Below are positions 16,120 to 25,568 of a stretch of 64,000 nt of DNA, piece after piece (the stretch's first letter is position 1; the number at the start of each line of letters is the position of its first letter). The notes beneath the pieces were generated by a model. That model made no database searches. It saw nothing but the letters and a program-made list of their open reading frames with translations, and was not told the origin of the DNA. The stretch comes from Spirochaetia bacterium (lineage in GTDB: Bacteria > Spirochaetota > Spirochaetia > Sphaerochaetales > Sphaerochaetaceae), in the NCBI GenBank assembly GCA_022482625.1, contig JAKVOU010000001.1, positions 620,001 to 684,000 of the forward strand. The letters are read 5' to 3'. Made by a program: the position numbers and the translations under genes.

Positions 16120-17046
16120 TCACTCGTGCTCCCGTACAGGCTTATCAGATGCAAGGTCCTTGTGATATCTGGCATACGCCTGTTTCCTGTCAGTATCATC
16201 GACGTGAGTATATATCTGCGTCGTCTGGATGTCACTATGGCCAAGCAGTTCCTGGACGACCCGAAGGTCAGCCCCGCCTTGCAGCAGGTGAGTTGCAAAG
16301 CAATGCCGGAGCGTATGGACATGCAGGAATGGAAGATCAGCCTGAAGTGCATACATTTCCAATCTCTTGCTTACAGCCTGACGTGTCAGTCCTGTTCCCC
16401 GCCTGCCAAGGAATACAAGCGGGTTCTTTTTCCCTCCGGTCAGCAGGGGACGGGATTCAGCGAAATACAAATCCATATATTTCTGGGCTACTTCACCTAC
16501 CGGTATCGTCCGCATCTTCCTGCCTTTGCCTACTATGGTAACGGCGTTCTTCTGATAATCAGGCAATCGCAATGAGATAGCCTCGCTTATCCGCAGTCCA
16601 CAGCTATAAATAAGCTCAAACAAGGCCCTGTCCCTGATAGAAAGGGAATCTGTAAGGGGAATCACGGCAAACAGATGGTCTATTTCTTCTTTTGAGGCAA
16701 CTTCAGGAAGTTTCCGGTGTACTTTGATGGCATCGAGCAATTCAAGGGGATTATCAGTGCGATATCTATGGGAAACCAGGAAACCTGCAAAACTTCGCAA
16801 GGCAGACATATCCTTTGCCTTGGTCCGGTCACAGAGCTGTCGCTGGTTGTCGCAACTGACCATGTAGCCTTCCACATCCCTTGATGCAAAATCATCGACA
16901 TCTTTTCCGATTGAGACTAGATAAGCAAGGAACGTAGAGACTTCCCGCAGATAGTCAGCGACGGTCACGTCAAGCAACCGCCGCTGATATGCCAGATAAT
17001 CACGATAGTCTTCGAGGATCTGGTCCCGATAGATAGAGAGAGGCAT
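16120..17046 (-). CDS. xerD: Tyrosine recombinase, XerD-like
   Basis: This 308-residue recombinase has the same architecture as XerC: a core-binding domain (about 1-100), then a catalytic domain with Arg in [10 protein letters not shown], Lys in [22 protein letters not shown] and the nucleophile Tyr in IYTHVD. It is the probable partner of the recombinase encoded 1.6 kb downstream in dif recombination. The XerD call is by elimination and by the [18 protein letters not shown] wording; XerC versus XerD cannot be settled by eye. Its ATG abuts the ftsZ stop (TAAATG), which ties its translation to ftsZ. Confidence 0.85.
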   Translation of the reverse strand: MPLSIYRDQILEDYRDYLAYQRRLLDVTVADYLREVSTFLAYLVSIGKDVDDFASRDVEGYMVSCDNQRQLCDRTKAKDMSALRSFAGFLVSHRYRTDNPLELLDAIKVHRKLPEVASKEEIDHLFAVIPLTDSLSIRDRALFELIYSCGLRISEAISLRLPDYQKNAVTIVGKGRKMRTIPVGEVAQKYMDLYFAESRPLLTGGKKNPLVFLGRRGTGLTRQAVSKRLEMYALQADLPFLHVHTLRHCFATHLLQGGADLRVVQELLGHSDIQTTQIYTHVDDTDRKQAYARYHKDLASDKPVREHE

Positions 17047-18297
17047 TTATTTCTTGTCCACCTTCTGGTACCGCAGTACAGCCGGTATATTGTAGTCATC
17101 CTGCTCACCGCCATTTGCCTGGGCACCGATACGCTGCTGCAGATCCTGCCAACGATTGACTGTTATTGTCTCGACTCCCGACGGAGCTTTCTTTTCTCCA
17201 TCTTCACCAGTTTCCTTTTCTTTCTTTTCAGCGCTTTCATCCGAAGTAGTCTCGACCCCCTTCTTGGTCTTCTCCGCCGTAGCCGAAGGGAACAGATGTT
17301 CTCCTACGCTCTCTGGTCCGGCTTCAAAGCCAGTGGCAACAACCGTTACCTTGACTTTGTCTCCAAGTTCAGAATTGAAGGACTGTCCTGCAATGATCAA
17401 GGCATCTTCAGCACATTTCTCGGTAATCAGTTCCACTACATCCTGATATTCCTGGATTGTCAGGGAGTCAGAACCGGCAAGATTGACCAAGACGCTCTTT
17501 GCTCCCTGGATGGAAGCATTTGCAAGCAACGGATTGGAAATGGCCTGGCGGGCAGCGTCGACGGCACGGTTGGCACCTTCCCCGAAGCCGATGCCCATAA
17601 GGGCATCTCCCTTGCCTTTCATTACCGTCCGCACATCGGCAAAGTCGATGTTGATTTCACCGGGTTCGGTAATAAGTTCCGAAATACCCTGCACGCCCAT
17701 ATACAGCACTTCATCAGCCATCAGGAAAGCCTGTTTGATCGGTGTATTGTTCTCCACTACATTGAGCAGATATTGGTTGGGTATGATAATCAACGTGTCT
17801 ACCTGGGCACGGAGCTTCTCTATGCCCTGCTCGGCAAGCTGCATTTTCTTCTTGCCCTCAAATGCAAAGGGAGTAGTGACGACGCCGACCGTCAGTGCAT
17901 TGGCACTCTTGGCAACCTCAGCGACTACAGGAGCCGCTCCGGTCCCAGTTCCGCCGCCCATGCCGGCAGTGACAAAGACCATGTCACAGTTCTCGACTTC
18001 TGCACGAATATCCTCTTTGCTTTCGATGGCAGCTTTTTCGCCTATCTCAGGAATGCCGCCGGCTCCCAGCCCTTCGGTCAGAGCCTTTCCCAATGTCAGA
18101 CGTGTCTGTGCATTGGATCGTTGCAGTGCCTGCATATCGGTATTCATTGCGACAAAGTTCACCTTCTTCAATCCACTGGCTATCATACGGTTGACCGCAT
18201 TGCCACCGGCTCCGCCTACTCCGATGACCTTGATGGTAGTCTCAACCGCCTGCTCGCCGGATATCATATCCTGCACTTCAAACATTCCTACATCCAT
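17047..18297 (-). CDS. ftsZ: Cell division protein FtsZ
   Basis: This tubulin-like GTPase forms the Z ring. It has 416 residues: an N-terminal GTPase domain with [11 protein letters not shown] and the tubulin signature [11 protein letters not shown], the T7 loop region with [11 protein letters not shown], and a charged Lys/Glu-rich linker at roughly 335-385. It ends in a conserved C-terminal peptide, [10 protein letters not shown], which binds FtsA. All nucleotide-binding motifs are intact. AAGGAA lies upstream of the chosen ATG. It follows ftsA by 23 bases and is itself followed immediately by xerD, linking ring formation and dimer resolution in one mRNA. Confidence 0.97.
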   Translation of the reverse strand: MDVGMFEVQDMISGEQAVETTIKVIGVGGAGGNAVNRMIASGLKKVNFVAMNTDMQALQRSNAQTRLTLGKALTEGLGAGGIPEIGEKAAIESKEDIRAEVENCDMVFVTAGMGGGTGTGAAPVVAEVAKSANALTVGVVTTPFAFEGKKKMQLAEQGIEKLRAQVDTLIIIPNQYLLNVVENNTPIKQAFLMADEVLYMGVQGISELITEPGEINIDFADVRTVMKGKGDALMGIGFGEGANRAVDAARQAISNPLLANASIQGAKSVLVNLAGSDSLTIQEYQDVVELITEKCAEDALIIAGQSFNSELGDKVKVTVVATGFEAGPESVGEHLFPSATAEKTKKGVETTSDESAEKKEKETGEDGEKKAPSGVETITVNRWQDLQQRIGAQANGGEQDDYNIPAVLRYQKVDKK

Positions 18298-18320
18298 AGC
18301 TACTCATTTCCTTATCATAG

Positions 18321-19559
18321 TCAAAATATCGATCTGAAAAAGTTCGAGACCTTCCGTACCACACCGCCATCTTTCTTGCCCTTCCTCCGTGGAACATCGG
18401 AAGAGGATTCCAGATGCTTTTTGGTATTGCTTTTCAAAAGCCCCAGGACAGTCGTGTACTGAGGGCTGATATAATTCCTGTCAAGACCACCGATGGCTTC
18501 AGGGAATCCTACCCTGCAAGGCATCCTGAAGATTTCCGTAGCAAGATCGGCAATACCGGACATCATGGCACCGCCGCCGACAAGGACGACGCCGCCGCCG
18601 ATATTCCCTAGGTCAGGGACACTGCGCAACTTGTTCTGCAACCGGGAAAATATCTCAGCCATACGGGCTTCGATGATCTTCGACAGTTCCCGCTTCGGCA
18701 ATCTGATCGCAGGCAAATTGCCCGCCTGGGGAATGAGGACCATTTCATCACTGGAAACCGAGGGAACGTAACAATGCCCATACTCAAGCTTCAGTTGCTC
18801 TGCAATGGCCTTCGTCTTGCCCAAGATCTGTGCAATGTCCTCAGTTACGGATTCCCCTCCAAGGTTTACTCCTCCGGTATACATGGGAGTACCGCCACTG
18901 TAGACGATCATGTCTGTGGTACCGGCACCGATGTTGATCAGGATAGTACCCATCTCCTTGTCTTCCGAAGACAAAGTTACATCCGCATCGGCAAGGCTCT
19001 GCAGCGTCGTCCGAAGTACATCCAGGCCAAGACGCTGCACACATTTCCTATGAGTCTGGCAAAGCACTGAACTGGCAGTTACCACAAGGACCTTCGTCTC
19101 AAGTCGATGGCCGAGCATGTCGATGGGGTCTTTGATACCACTCCTCCCATCTATCTTGAAATCCTGTACCAGAGAATGGATGATCTCACGGTCACTGGGC
19201 AATGCAAAGGCCCGTGCGACTTCCATACTTCTGAATACATCTTCTTTTTTGATTTCCTGATCAGGGTCACTGATGCTGACGACACCCTGGCTCATGATTC
19301 CCTGTACGGATTCTCCGCCGACTCCGATTATGACATCGTTGATCTCAGTCCCTGCAAGCATCTGGGCTTCATTTATAACGCTGTTGATTGATCTGACGGC
19401 ACTTTCTATGTTGATGATCGTCCCATGCAGGACACCTTCGCTGGCTCTTTCGCAGATGCTGTCTACCATCAGCTGGTCATCCCTACCGACCGATCCAATG
19501 ACGCACCTGACCGTCTCAGACCCGATATCCAGCCCCATCATCATCTTTTCTCCAGCCAA
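18321..19559 (-). CDS. ftsA: Cell division protein FtsA
   Basis: This actin-like protein tethers FtsZ to the membrane and recruits late divisome proteins. It has 412 residues. Visible motifs include GLDIGSETVRCVIG (phosphate 1), NIGAGTTDMIVYSGG (phosphate 2) and GGVVLVGGGAMMSGI (adenosine). A Lys/Arg-rich tail ends in a short amphipathic membrane helix, VVRKVSNFFRSIF. The start given is a TTG seven bases after GGAGGG and one base past the ftsQ stop. An ATG five codons later, behind GGAG, is an equally plausible start and would shorten the protein slightly. It lies between ftsQ and ftsZ. Confidence 0.95.
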   Translation of the reverse strand: MAGEKMMMGLDIGSETVRCVIGSVGRDDQLMVDSICERASEGVLHGTIINIESAVRSINSVINEAQMLAGTEINDVIIGVGGESVQGIMSQGVVSISDPDQEIKKEDVFRSMEVARAFALPSDREIIHSLVQDFKIDGRSGIKDPIDMLGHRLETKVLVVTASSVLCQTHRKCVQRLGLDVLRTTLQSLADADVTLSSEDKEMGTILINIGAGTTDMIVYSGGTPMYTGGVNLGGESVTEDIAQILGKTKAIAEQLKLEYGHCYVPSVSSDEMVLIPQAGNLPAIRLPKRELSKIIEARMAEIFSRLQNKLRSVPDLGNIGGGVVLVGGGAMMSGIADLATEIFRMPCRVGFPEAIGGLDRNYISPQYTTVLGLLKSNTKKHLESSSDVPRRKGKKDGGVVRKVSNFFRSIF

Positions 19560-19560
19560 C

Positions 19561-20313
19561 TTAGCACCCTCCCAATTTGCCGCTTCTTACTACAAGGGCA
19601 TCATGGTATATATATATTTCCCTGTCATGCTTCCCGTTCTGCAAGCCAAGTCCAAGGATTCTTCGGACAGCCTTTTCCAGATTCGGTAGGTCAGCTTCCT
19701 GACGAATGGATATTTGTGTAAAACCATCAGCCAGGGTCAAAGTATACAAAGCAGACCCATAGTTGATATTATTATCGCATTTCAGGCTGCATATCAAGTA
19801 AGAAGTTTCATTTATCCTCATAACCATACGTATTGCCTCTTCAAGACCAGACATTCTATCCCCTGTATCCAAAAGCTTTGCAAATGTCGGAGTAAGGACA
19901 ACTTCAAGACCCAGGCCAGCGGCATACCTTCCATCGCCTTTGCCGATACGTACGATTCCTTCTCCGTTCATGACACCCCAGACCGTTCCATCGGTAACAA
20001 GGTGAGCAAATACAGGCTGCTTTTCAAGCACGATCCTCAGCACATTGCCACTGAAAGTACTACCGGCAACCATTGCAACGAAAGGACTGTCCGCAAACCG
20101 GCTGATATTTCCTTCCAGCAACTGTAGGGGATAACTGTGTCTTCCAAGATGATTTGCCTCATCAATCAGGCTCACGGGCAAAGCAGTATCCTGCTTACCT
20201 TGCCATGATATCTCGACTGTCTTGATCTGGAAGGGAGGAAAGAAAAACAGAAAACAGAGCAGGATAGCCAATGCTATCAGCAGGACAAGAGCCAACAGGA
20301 TACTTTTTTTCAT
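19561..20313 (-). CDS. ftsQ: FtsQ/DivIB-like division protein
   Basis: This bitopic divisome protein has 250 residues: a Lys-Lys start, one membrane helix at about 5-27, then a POTRA-like segment starting FQIKTVEISW, and a beta-rich extracytoplasmic domain. Sequence conservation is low, as usual for FtsQ. The identification is strong because of its place between ftsW and ftsA and its topology. LRIVLEKQPVFA resembles the FtsQ motif in which beta strands precede an aromatic/basic patch. The ATG overlaps the ftsW stop by four bases. It bridges FtsL/FtsB and the septal synthase FtsW-FtsI. Confidence 0.85.
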   Translation of the reverse strand: MKKSILLALVLLIALAILLCFLFFFPPFQIKTVEISWQGKQDTALPVSLIDEANHLGRHSYPLQLLEGNISRFADSPFVAMVAGSTFSGNVLRIVLEKQPVFAHLVTDGTVWGVMNGEGIVRIGKGDGRYAAGLGLEVVLTPTFAKLLDTGDRMSGLEEAIRMVMRINETSYLICSLKCDNNINYGSALYTLTLADGFTQISIRQEADLPNLEKAVRRILGLGLQNGKHDREIYIYHDALVVRSGKLGGC

Positions 20314-21458
20314 AAGGCACCTTCTGTTTCCCGCAACCCCTTGAGGATGAACGAAGATTCAAAGATGACGATAAGCAGGTTGGTACCGCCTTGGCTGAAA
20401 AAAGGAAGCGGAATTCCCGTAGGTGGCAGAAGGCCCGTGCAGACCATCAGGTTGACCAGTGCCTGGAACACGACCATCAGGGTTACTCCCAGAAGAAAGC
20501 GGGAAAAAAACAAATTCTCATTGTCAGCTTCCCGGCTTGAGGCCTTGAGACCGAAGTAAGCATAGCAAAGGAACAAGAAGCAGACAAACGCTATCCCGAT
20601 CAAACCAGTTTCTTCACCTATGTTGGAAATGATGAAATCATTGTGGACCTCAGGCAATCTTCCCAGCTTATATATTCCCTGTCCTATCCCCTTGCCAAGC
20701 AAGCCTCCCGAGCCGATTGCTTTCAGGGAATTGGACATCTGATAGTTTATACCCTGATGGTCAAGAGAAGGAAAAAGAAATGAAACGACTCGAAGCAACC
20801 TGTATTTTTCTGATAACAGAAGTCCTGCTGCCGGTACAGGAAGAAAGACAAGTACTGACAGCAGCCTCTTCCATGAAACACCTATCATGATACAGAGCAA
20901 CAGATTGACTGCCAGATACAGCACGGAGGTAGAATAATCCCGTTGCATGAGGATAAGGACTGAAAAAGACAAGACGACAAACAGAGCCAGATAGTCTTTT
21001 ACCCATTTCTCCAGAGACAATTCCATCAGTGCAGGAATAAAACAGATGGTTGCAAGCTTCACGACTTCCGAAGGCTGGAAACTAGGAATCGGTCCCAGGC
21101 TTATCCAACGCCGCGCTCCCAGGCTTTCGACTCCGAAATGTGTAAAAAGCGTCAGGAACATCAGCAGATACGCACAGCCCACAAGGGGAAAAGCCGATAG
21201 TTTCGCAATCTTTTCAAAAGGCAGCGGCTGCATGATCAGTCCGAGGACAAGGCCTGCCAAGGCAAAGATTGCCTGTTTCTTGAAGAAATATGCAGCAGGA
21301 AGCCCTTTTGAAACTGCGAAGAAACTGCTTGCACTGTACAGTGAGGCAAGCCCTGTACCAATCAGCAGGATTGCAAGACACAGGAAACGGAACCAGTCAT
21401 CCTGTCCCAGGGGCAGCCGGTCGTCCTGCTGCCGGATTCCTTCGTCCAGAATTTCCAT
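20310..21458 (-). CDS. ftsW: FtsW, SEDS-family peptidoglycan glycosyltransferase
   Basis: This 382-residue polytopic membrane protein of the FtsW/RodA/SpoVE family polymerises lipid II at the septum together with a class B PBP. Family hallmarks are GLILGLIMQ, the SLGARRWISLGPIPSFQPSEVVKL loop region carrying the conserved RW and QPSE, and the C-terminal LPFFSQGGTNL stretch. The FtsW call follows from its position between mraY and ftsQ. AAGG of the ribosome site overlaps the mraY stop. Its cognate transpeptidase is probably the FtsI-like protein encoded about 11 kb away. Confidence 0.94.
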   Translation of the reverse strand: MEILDEGIRQQDDRLPLGQDDWFRFLCLAILLIGTGLASLYSASSFFAVSKGLPAAYFFKKQAIFALAGLVLGLIMQPLPFEKIAKLSAFPLVGCAYLLMFLTLFTHFGVESLGARRWISLGPIPSFQPSEVVKLATICFIPALMELSLEKWVKDYLALFVVLSFSVLILMQRDYSTSVLYLAVNLLLCIMIGVSWKRLLSVLVFLPVPAAGLLLSEKYRLLRVVSFLFPSLDHQGINYQMSNSLKAIGSGGLLGKGIGQGIYKLGRLPEVHNDFIISNIGEETGLIGIAFVCFLFLCYAYFGLKASSREADNENLFFSRFLLGVTLMVVFQALVNLMVCTGLLPPTGIPLPFFSQGGTNLLIVIFESSFILKGLRETEGAL

Positions 21459-21466
21459 GGCAATCC

Positions 21467-22423
21467 TTAGATCAGACAGAGATAGACCAGCAGTGCAACG
21501 ATGGAAAACAACGTACTGTACATGGTGAATCTCCGTACGATCGTATCTTCGTCCTGCCCCATTTTCTGATACATGTGATGTACCGGTGCAATCGAAAACA
21601 CCTTTCTGTGGAACAAGCGAATTGCAATGATCTGGACCAATGAAGAAAAGAGTTCAATGGAAAACATCAATGTGGCAACAAGGAAGAAAGGTACGACATT
21701 GAATATGACAGAAAGGACAAAAAGCATTGCCCCCAGTCCCATGGATCCGCAGTCTCCCATGAAGCAACGTGCAGGATAATGGTTGAAAACCAAAAAAGCC
21801 AAGCAGGCAACGAATACTGCCAACAGCAGCAGAAGCAGCTGCTTCATCTGGGGAACCATAAGCATGGCCAGAAAAAAGAATGCCAATATGGGAAACATCA
21901 GGTTTACAGCCAACCCATCCAATCCATCGCTGATATTGAATGCATTGACAAAGTAGACCAACAGAAAAACAAGTACGGCTGTCTGCAGCCATGGAATTGC
22001 ATCCAACCAGGCAAAACCTGTATGCAGCAGGCCTTTTGTTCCGCCGAAGGCAACCAGGACAAAGGCACAGGCAAACTGAAGCAACAGCTTCTTCTTCGGT
22101 GAAATACCATCGCCGTTTACCGTCTTTGTCTTCAATACATCATCAAGGAATCCAAGCAGGGAAAAAAGGACAAGGGCAAGCAAGGCAAATTGGATCTCCG
22201 GCGTAAGCCCGATGAACAGGAAAACAGGAGCAAGGATACCTGCCAGCATGGCTACGCCACCGATGTTCGGTGTACCTTGCTTTTCCTCCTGTTCATCCAT
22301 GAGTTCCGGCTTGATATGCGCAACCAATACCCCGCCTTTCCGTATCAACAGATCACAGACGATATACGTAATGAAGAATGACATGAGAGCCATGAGCATG
22401 ATCTGCAATGCAAGGTTGATCAT
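21467..22423 (-). CDS. mraY: MraY, phospho-MurNAc-pentapeptide transferase
   Basis: This enzyme transfers phospho-MurNAc-pentapeptide to undecaprenyl phosphate to make lipid I. The 318-residue polytopic protein carries the Mg-binding Asp motif NAFNISDGLDGLAV, the catalytic FMGDCGSMGLGA and the His-rich PVHHMYQKMG, all in the expected order. It is slightly shorter than the E. coli enzyme. Its start overlaps the murF stop by four bases (ATGA). The next step, MurG, is not encoded in the window. Confidence 0.95.
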   Translation of the reverse strand: MINLALQIMLMALMSFFITYIVCDLLIRKGGVLVAHIKPELMDEQEEKQGTPNIGGVAMLAGILAPVFLFIGLTPEIQFALLALVLFSLLGFLDDVLKTKTVNGDGISPKKKLLLQFACAFVLVAFGGTKGLLHTGFAWLDAIPWLQTAVLVFLLVYFVNAFNISDGLDGLAVNLMFPILAFFFLAMLMVPQMKQLLLLLLAVFVACLAFLVFNHYPARCFMGDCGSMGLGAMLFVLSVIFNVVPFFLVATLMFSIELFSSLVQIIAIRLFHRKVFSIAPVHHMYQKMGQDEDTIVRRFTMYSTLFSIVALLVYLCLI

Positions 22424-23790
22424 ACGGCCCCCTTCAGCAATGGAATCAGCCTTTCCATTTCCATGACCCGGGAACCCTTGAGAAGGAAAAGGTCACCGCA
22501 ATGCATATCGGCTTCTACGGCATAGCTCAGCTTCCCGAAATCATCACTGAAAAACAGTTTTCCAGGATATCTGCTTTCCTTCAGGAATGCATAGGCTGCT
22601 TCCATATTGCTTCCGAACAGGAAAATCGTATCCAAACCAAGGGAAGCAAGCAGCCTGCCTATTTTCCTATGTGCCGGTTTTGAATACTTGCCCAGTTCCG
22701 TCATGGAACCAAGCACAGCTTTTTTCCGGCCTCCCCACTTCAGGTTGCCCAGATATCCAAGGATACCGGCAGTCGATGAAGGAGAAGCATTGTAGCAATC
22801 CTCAATTACCGTTATCGGTCCCGCAGAGACTGTTCCTCTGCCTGGAAGAGGATGGAAAAAGCGCAGGCCATCACACAGCTGTTCATCAGAGATACCCATA
22901 TCACGGGCAACTGCTACGGCAGCGGAAACATCTTCCATCTGATATGGTGCAATCAAAGGCAACCTGACTTTTTCCTTGCCGAAGCTAAGTGAACAGCCAT
23001 CCAGTCCAAGATAGGTCACATCAAGGTCATCCTTGCTGAAGGATTTCAACCTGACGGGAGACCGATGCTGCAGCAATGGCCTGAGGTTGCAGTCACGGCT
23101 TACGTAGCCGGCAATTAAGTCAGCATGATATATCTTGCTTTTCTCTTTTGCTATGTTGCGTTGGCTTCCCAGCTTGCCGGCATGGGCATAGCTGATGTTC
23201 GTCACTATTGCATAAGACGGCGGCAACATCGAAAGATGGCGGTCCATCTCTCCCTTGTGGTCAACAGCCATTTCGAATACACCATAATCGGTAGAGGAAT
23301 CAACCTGAAGCAAAGACAATGGCAACCCTATTTCACTGTTGAGGTTCCCTGGCGTCATGGCTACGTTGCCCTTGGCAGAAAGAATTGCAGCCAAAGCCTG
23401 TTTTGTCGTACTTTTTCCACATGAGCCGGTAATACCCACATAGGTGATATCAGGAAACTGGGCTATGTATGCGGCAGACAGGGTCTGCAACGTCCTGAGC
23501 GTATCATCACAGACAAGGACACCGGCATTCCATTTATTTGCCAGCTCACAGGCATAGGCAATGTGCTCACCATCGACAAGCAAGGCAGAAGCGCCCTTTG
23601 CAAGAGCTTCGTCAAGGAACAGATGCCCATTGACCCTGCTGCCCCGCAAGGCAACGAACAGCTTGTCCTGCAGGTCAACTCTGGTATCGATGCCGATTCC
23701 CAGAATTTTTTTCGAACATTGCCGGACTACTCTTGCACCACTGAAATTAGCTATGGAATAAATACCGTATCTATAGGAAGCAAATCCCAT
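22420..23790 (-). CDS. murF: MurF, UDP-MurNAc-tripeptide D-Ala-D-Ala ligase
   Basis: This cytoplasmic Mur ligase adds D-Ala-D-Ala to the peptidoglycan precursor using ATP. It has 456 residues in three domains: an N-terminal UDP-binding domain with DTRVDLQDKLFVALRG, a central ATPase with GITGSCGKSTTK, and a C-terminal domain after roughly residue 320. VIEDCYNASPSS is the usual MurF version of the DxYNANP motif. It sits directly after ftsL; ftsI and murE, which normally separate them, are missing from this cluster. GTGAGG precedes the ATG. Confidence 0.94.
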   Translation of the reverse strand: MGFASYRYGIYSIANFSGARVVRQCSKKILGIGIDTRVDLQDKLFVALRGSRVNGHLFLDEALAKGASALLVDGEHIAYACELANKWNAGVLVCDDTLRTLQTLSAAYIAQFPDITYVGITGSCGKSTTKQALAAILSAKGNVAMTPGNLNSEIGLPLSLLQVDSSTDYGVFEMAVDHKGEMDRHLSMLPPSYAIVTNISYAHAGKLGSQRNIAKEKSKIYHADLIAGYVSRDCNLRPLLQHRSPVRLKSFSKDDLDVTYLGLDGCSLSFGKEKVRLPLIAPYQMEDVSAAVAVARDMGISDEQLCDGLRFFHPLPGRGTVSAGPITVIEDCYNASPSSTAGILGYLGNLKWGGRKKAVLGSMTELGKYSKPAHRKIGRLLASLGLDTIFLFGSNMEAAYAFLKESRYPGKLFFSDDFGKLSYAVEADMHCGDLFLLKGSRVMEMERLIPLLKGAV

Positions 23791-23799
23791 GGAATATCC

Positions 23800-24114
23800 T
23801 CACTTCCTTTCATCTATCCTCGTCAGGACGAGGTTCATGTCCATGGCCTTGCCATAGAGAGATTCAGGAGTCATCAAGGTAGCAACAGAACTCAGATGGC
23901 TCCGATACTGTTCTTCCATATCGGAGGTTGCCCTTTCCACATCACCCATTTTCTGGTCAAGGGTATCATAGATACTGCTCTGCCATACGGCAGCAAATAT
24001 GGCAGCGAAACCCGCGGCAATGGAAATGAGCGTCCTAGGCCTGCTGTAGGTATGCTGATGCATCCTGCTGTCTTTCTCATTCCGCTCTTCTAGCTCTGTG
24101 TTTCTTTCAATCAT
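23800..24114 (-). CDS. ftsL: FtsL-like small division protein
   Basis: This 104-residue bitopic protein has a charged N-terminal tail of about 28 residues, one membrane helix at roughly 29-46, and a coiled-coil-like segment (about 50-75) rich in Asp/Glu/Met/Arg. It ends in MTPESLYGKAMDMNLV, which resembles the FtsL wording around P-x-R-I/L-x-x-x-A. The sequence alone would be weak. The location between rsmH and murF and the topology make FtsL the natural call. Its ATG overlaps the rsmH stop by four bases. It would form the FtsQ-FtsL-FtsB bridge; no ftsB candidate is in the window. Confidence 0.82.
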   Translation of the reverse strand: MIERNTELEERNEKDSRMHQHTYSRPRTLISIAAGFAAIFAAVWQSSIYDTLDQKMGDVERATSDMEEQYRSHLSSVATLMTPESLYGKAMDMNLVLTRIDERK

Positions 24115-25052
24115 TCCTGCCCTCCTTCCGGATCAGTTTTCCCTGTGACCCGTAGCTTCTCGATTACCCTTAGTTTTGCACTTCTGCTGGGAGGATTCAG
24201 TTCTGTTTCCTCGTCATCGGGCACCAGAGGTTTCTTCGTCAGTATCTTTACCCTCGGCTCCACTGTACTGTCCGTCTGTCCGGCCAGCTCCCTGAATGAC
24301 CATTTGACAATCCTATCCTCCAATGAATGGAAGCTGATGACTGCCAGCCGTCCACCGGGTTGCAAGGCATCCACGGCCATGCGAATTGCCGGTCCGATCC
24401 TGTCCAGTTCCTTGTTGACGGCAATTCTCAACGCCTGGAAAGTACGGGTAGCAGGATGGATCCTGCCATACCGGTATCCCCGAGGGGCACTTTGGAAAAT
24501 GACTTGTTCCAGTTCATCACTGGTAACGAACGGCTGTTTTGCACGTTGTTCGACAATTGCCCTGGCAAATCGACGGGAATACCTTTCTTCTCCATATTGG
24601 TAAATCAAGTCGGCCAAACTGTCTTCATCCAACGTATTTACCAAATCGGCAGCACTCATGGGAAGGCTTTTGTCCAGTCGCATGTCCAAGGCTTCATGTG
24701 CCTTGAAACTGAAACCTCGTTCGGATTCTTCATAATGGAAGCTGCTGATCCCCAAGTCAAAAAGTACGAGATCCAGCAAAGGTCCATGATATTGCTTGAA
24801 AAAGTCGTCAAACCAAGTATGCACAGGAACAAACCGATTGCCGTAGGGCTGCATCCTGCAGATTGCCTTTTTCTGTATTTCTACATCACAGTCCAAGCCG
24901 AACACCGTCAGCTGGTCATAGGCATCCAACATCATCTGGGTATGTCCACCCTCGCCGCAAGTGCAATCCACCATATAGGCAAGCCTGTCCCTAGGTGGGA
25001 TAAGCAGGCTGAAGACTTCTTTCTTCATGACCGGATAATGGACATATTCCAT
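24111..25052 (-). CDS. rsmH: RsmH (MraW), 16S rRNA m4C1402 methyltransferase
   Basis: This SAM-dependent methyltransferase modifies C1402 of 16S rRNA at the decoding site. It has 313 residues. The start EYVHYPVMKKEVFSLL, the SAM motif DCTCGEGGHTQMML, DLVLFDLGISSFHYEESERGFSF, and the C-terminal GGRLAVISFHSLEDRIVK are all diagnostic. AGAGGA precedes the ATG. It is separated from mraZ by 13 bases and overlaps ftsL by four. The mraZ-rsmH-ftsL order is the normal opening of a dcw cluster. Confidence 0.96.
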   Translation of the reverse strand: MEYVHYPVMKKEVFSLLIPPRDRLAYMVDCTCGEGGHTQMMLDAYDQLTVFGLDCDVEIQKKAICRMQPYGNRFVPVHTWFDDFFKQYHGPLLDLVLFDLGISSFHYEESERGFSFKAHEALDMRLDKSLPMSAADLVNTLDEDSLADLIYQYGEERYSRRFARAIVEQRAKQPFVTSDELEQVIFQSAPRGYRYGRIHPATRTFQALRIAVNKELDRIGPAIRMAVDALQPGGRLAVISFHSLEDRIVKWSFRELAGQTDSTVEPRVKILTKKPLVPDDEETELNPPSRSAKLRVIEKLRVTGKTDPEGGQE

Positions 25053-25065
25053 AAGATATTCCTCT

Positions 25066-25518
25066 TTACATCAGTTCACTATAGATACCCAGGTCATTTG
25101 CAGCCGGGGCAACATCATCTCGTACGTCAAGCATCCATTTCTCATATTCATTCGAATTCCAGATCTCAAACCATGGCCGGAATTTAATCAGCAGGGCTTC
25201 TTCCTTTATTACGATACCGGCAAATTTCCTCAACGTTGCAGGAATGGCAATCCTACCGCTCTTGTCCATCGATATTTCCTGGGCAGGAGCAACCAGACGC
25301 CGCAGCAGAATCGTATTTTCCTTGTTCATCTGATGCTCAGCTGTTCCGAGGATCCTTTCATGAAGCTTTTCGAACTTTTCCCTGTCGAGAAGCCACAGGC
25401 ATTTGTCAATCCCCAAAGTAAGCACAAAGGTCTTGCCTTCCAATTCCGATCGCTTTTGAATCGGAACCAGAAACCTACCCTTGTCATCGATGGTGTTGGC
25501 GTATGTACCTGTATCCAT
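25066..25518 (-). CDS. mraZ: MraZ, DNA-binding regulator of the dcw cluster
   Basis: This 150-residue protein has two SpoVT/AbrB-like halves. The first half carries DDKGRFLVPIQKR and the second MDKSGRIAIPATLRKF, matching the DxxGRxxxP pattern repeated in all MraZ proteins. MraZ forms ring oligomers and represses its own operon by binding tandem short repeats upstream. Candidate boxes are present just ahead of this gene. The ATG was chosen because GAGGGAG lies immediately upstream and MraZ proteins begin close to this point; the longer open frame extends through the promoter and is not real. First gene of the 17-gene unit. Confidence 0.94.
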   Translation of the reverse strand: MDTGTYANTIDDKGRFLVPIQKRSELEGKTFVLTLGIDKCLWLLDREKFEKLHERILGTAEHQMNKENTILLRRLVAPAQEISMDKSGRIAIPATLRKFAGIVIKEEALLIKFRPWFEIWNSNEYEKWMLDVRDDVAPAANDLGIYSELM

Positions 25519-25522
25519 ATCT

Positions 25523-25555
25523 CCCTCTTCTACCATAATTTTCCATATAAATCCA
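25523..25555 (-). promoter_or_regulatory. Candidate MraZ operator: TGG boxes with 10-bp phasing
   Basis: On the minus strand the trinucleotide TGG occurs three times exactly ten bases apart (plus-strand cca at 25533, 25543 and 25553), followed by GGG at the next ten-base step. The first box is TGTGGA and the next two are TATGGA and TATGGT. E. coli MraZ binds TGGGN boxes separated by five bases, the same ten-base period. The repeats lie in the 5' UTR between the -10 box and the ribosome site. Confidence 0.6.
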
Positions 25556-25568
25556 CAGTTATACACAA

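Noticed and set aside
17296-18462. 388-codon plus-strand open frame opposite ftsZ/ftsA
   Set aside because: It is the antisense of two well-identified genes, has no ribosome site, and its translation resembles no protein.
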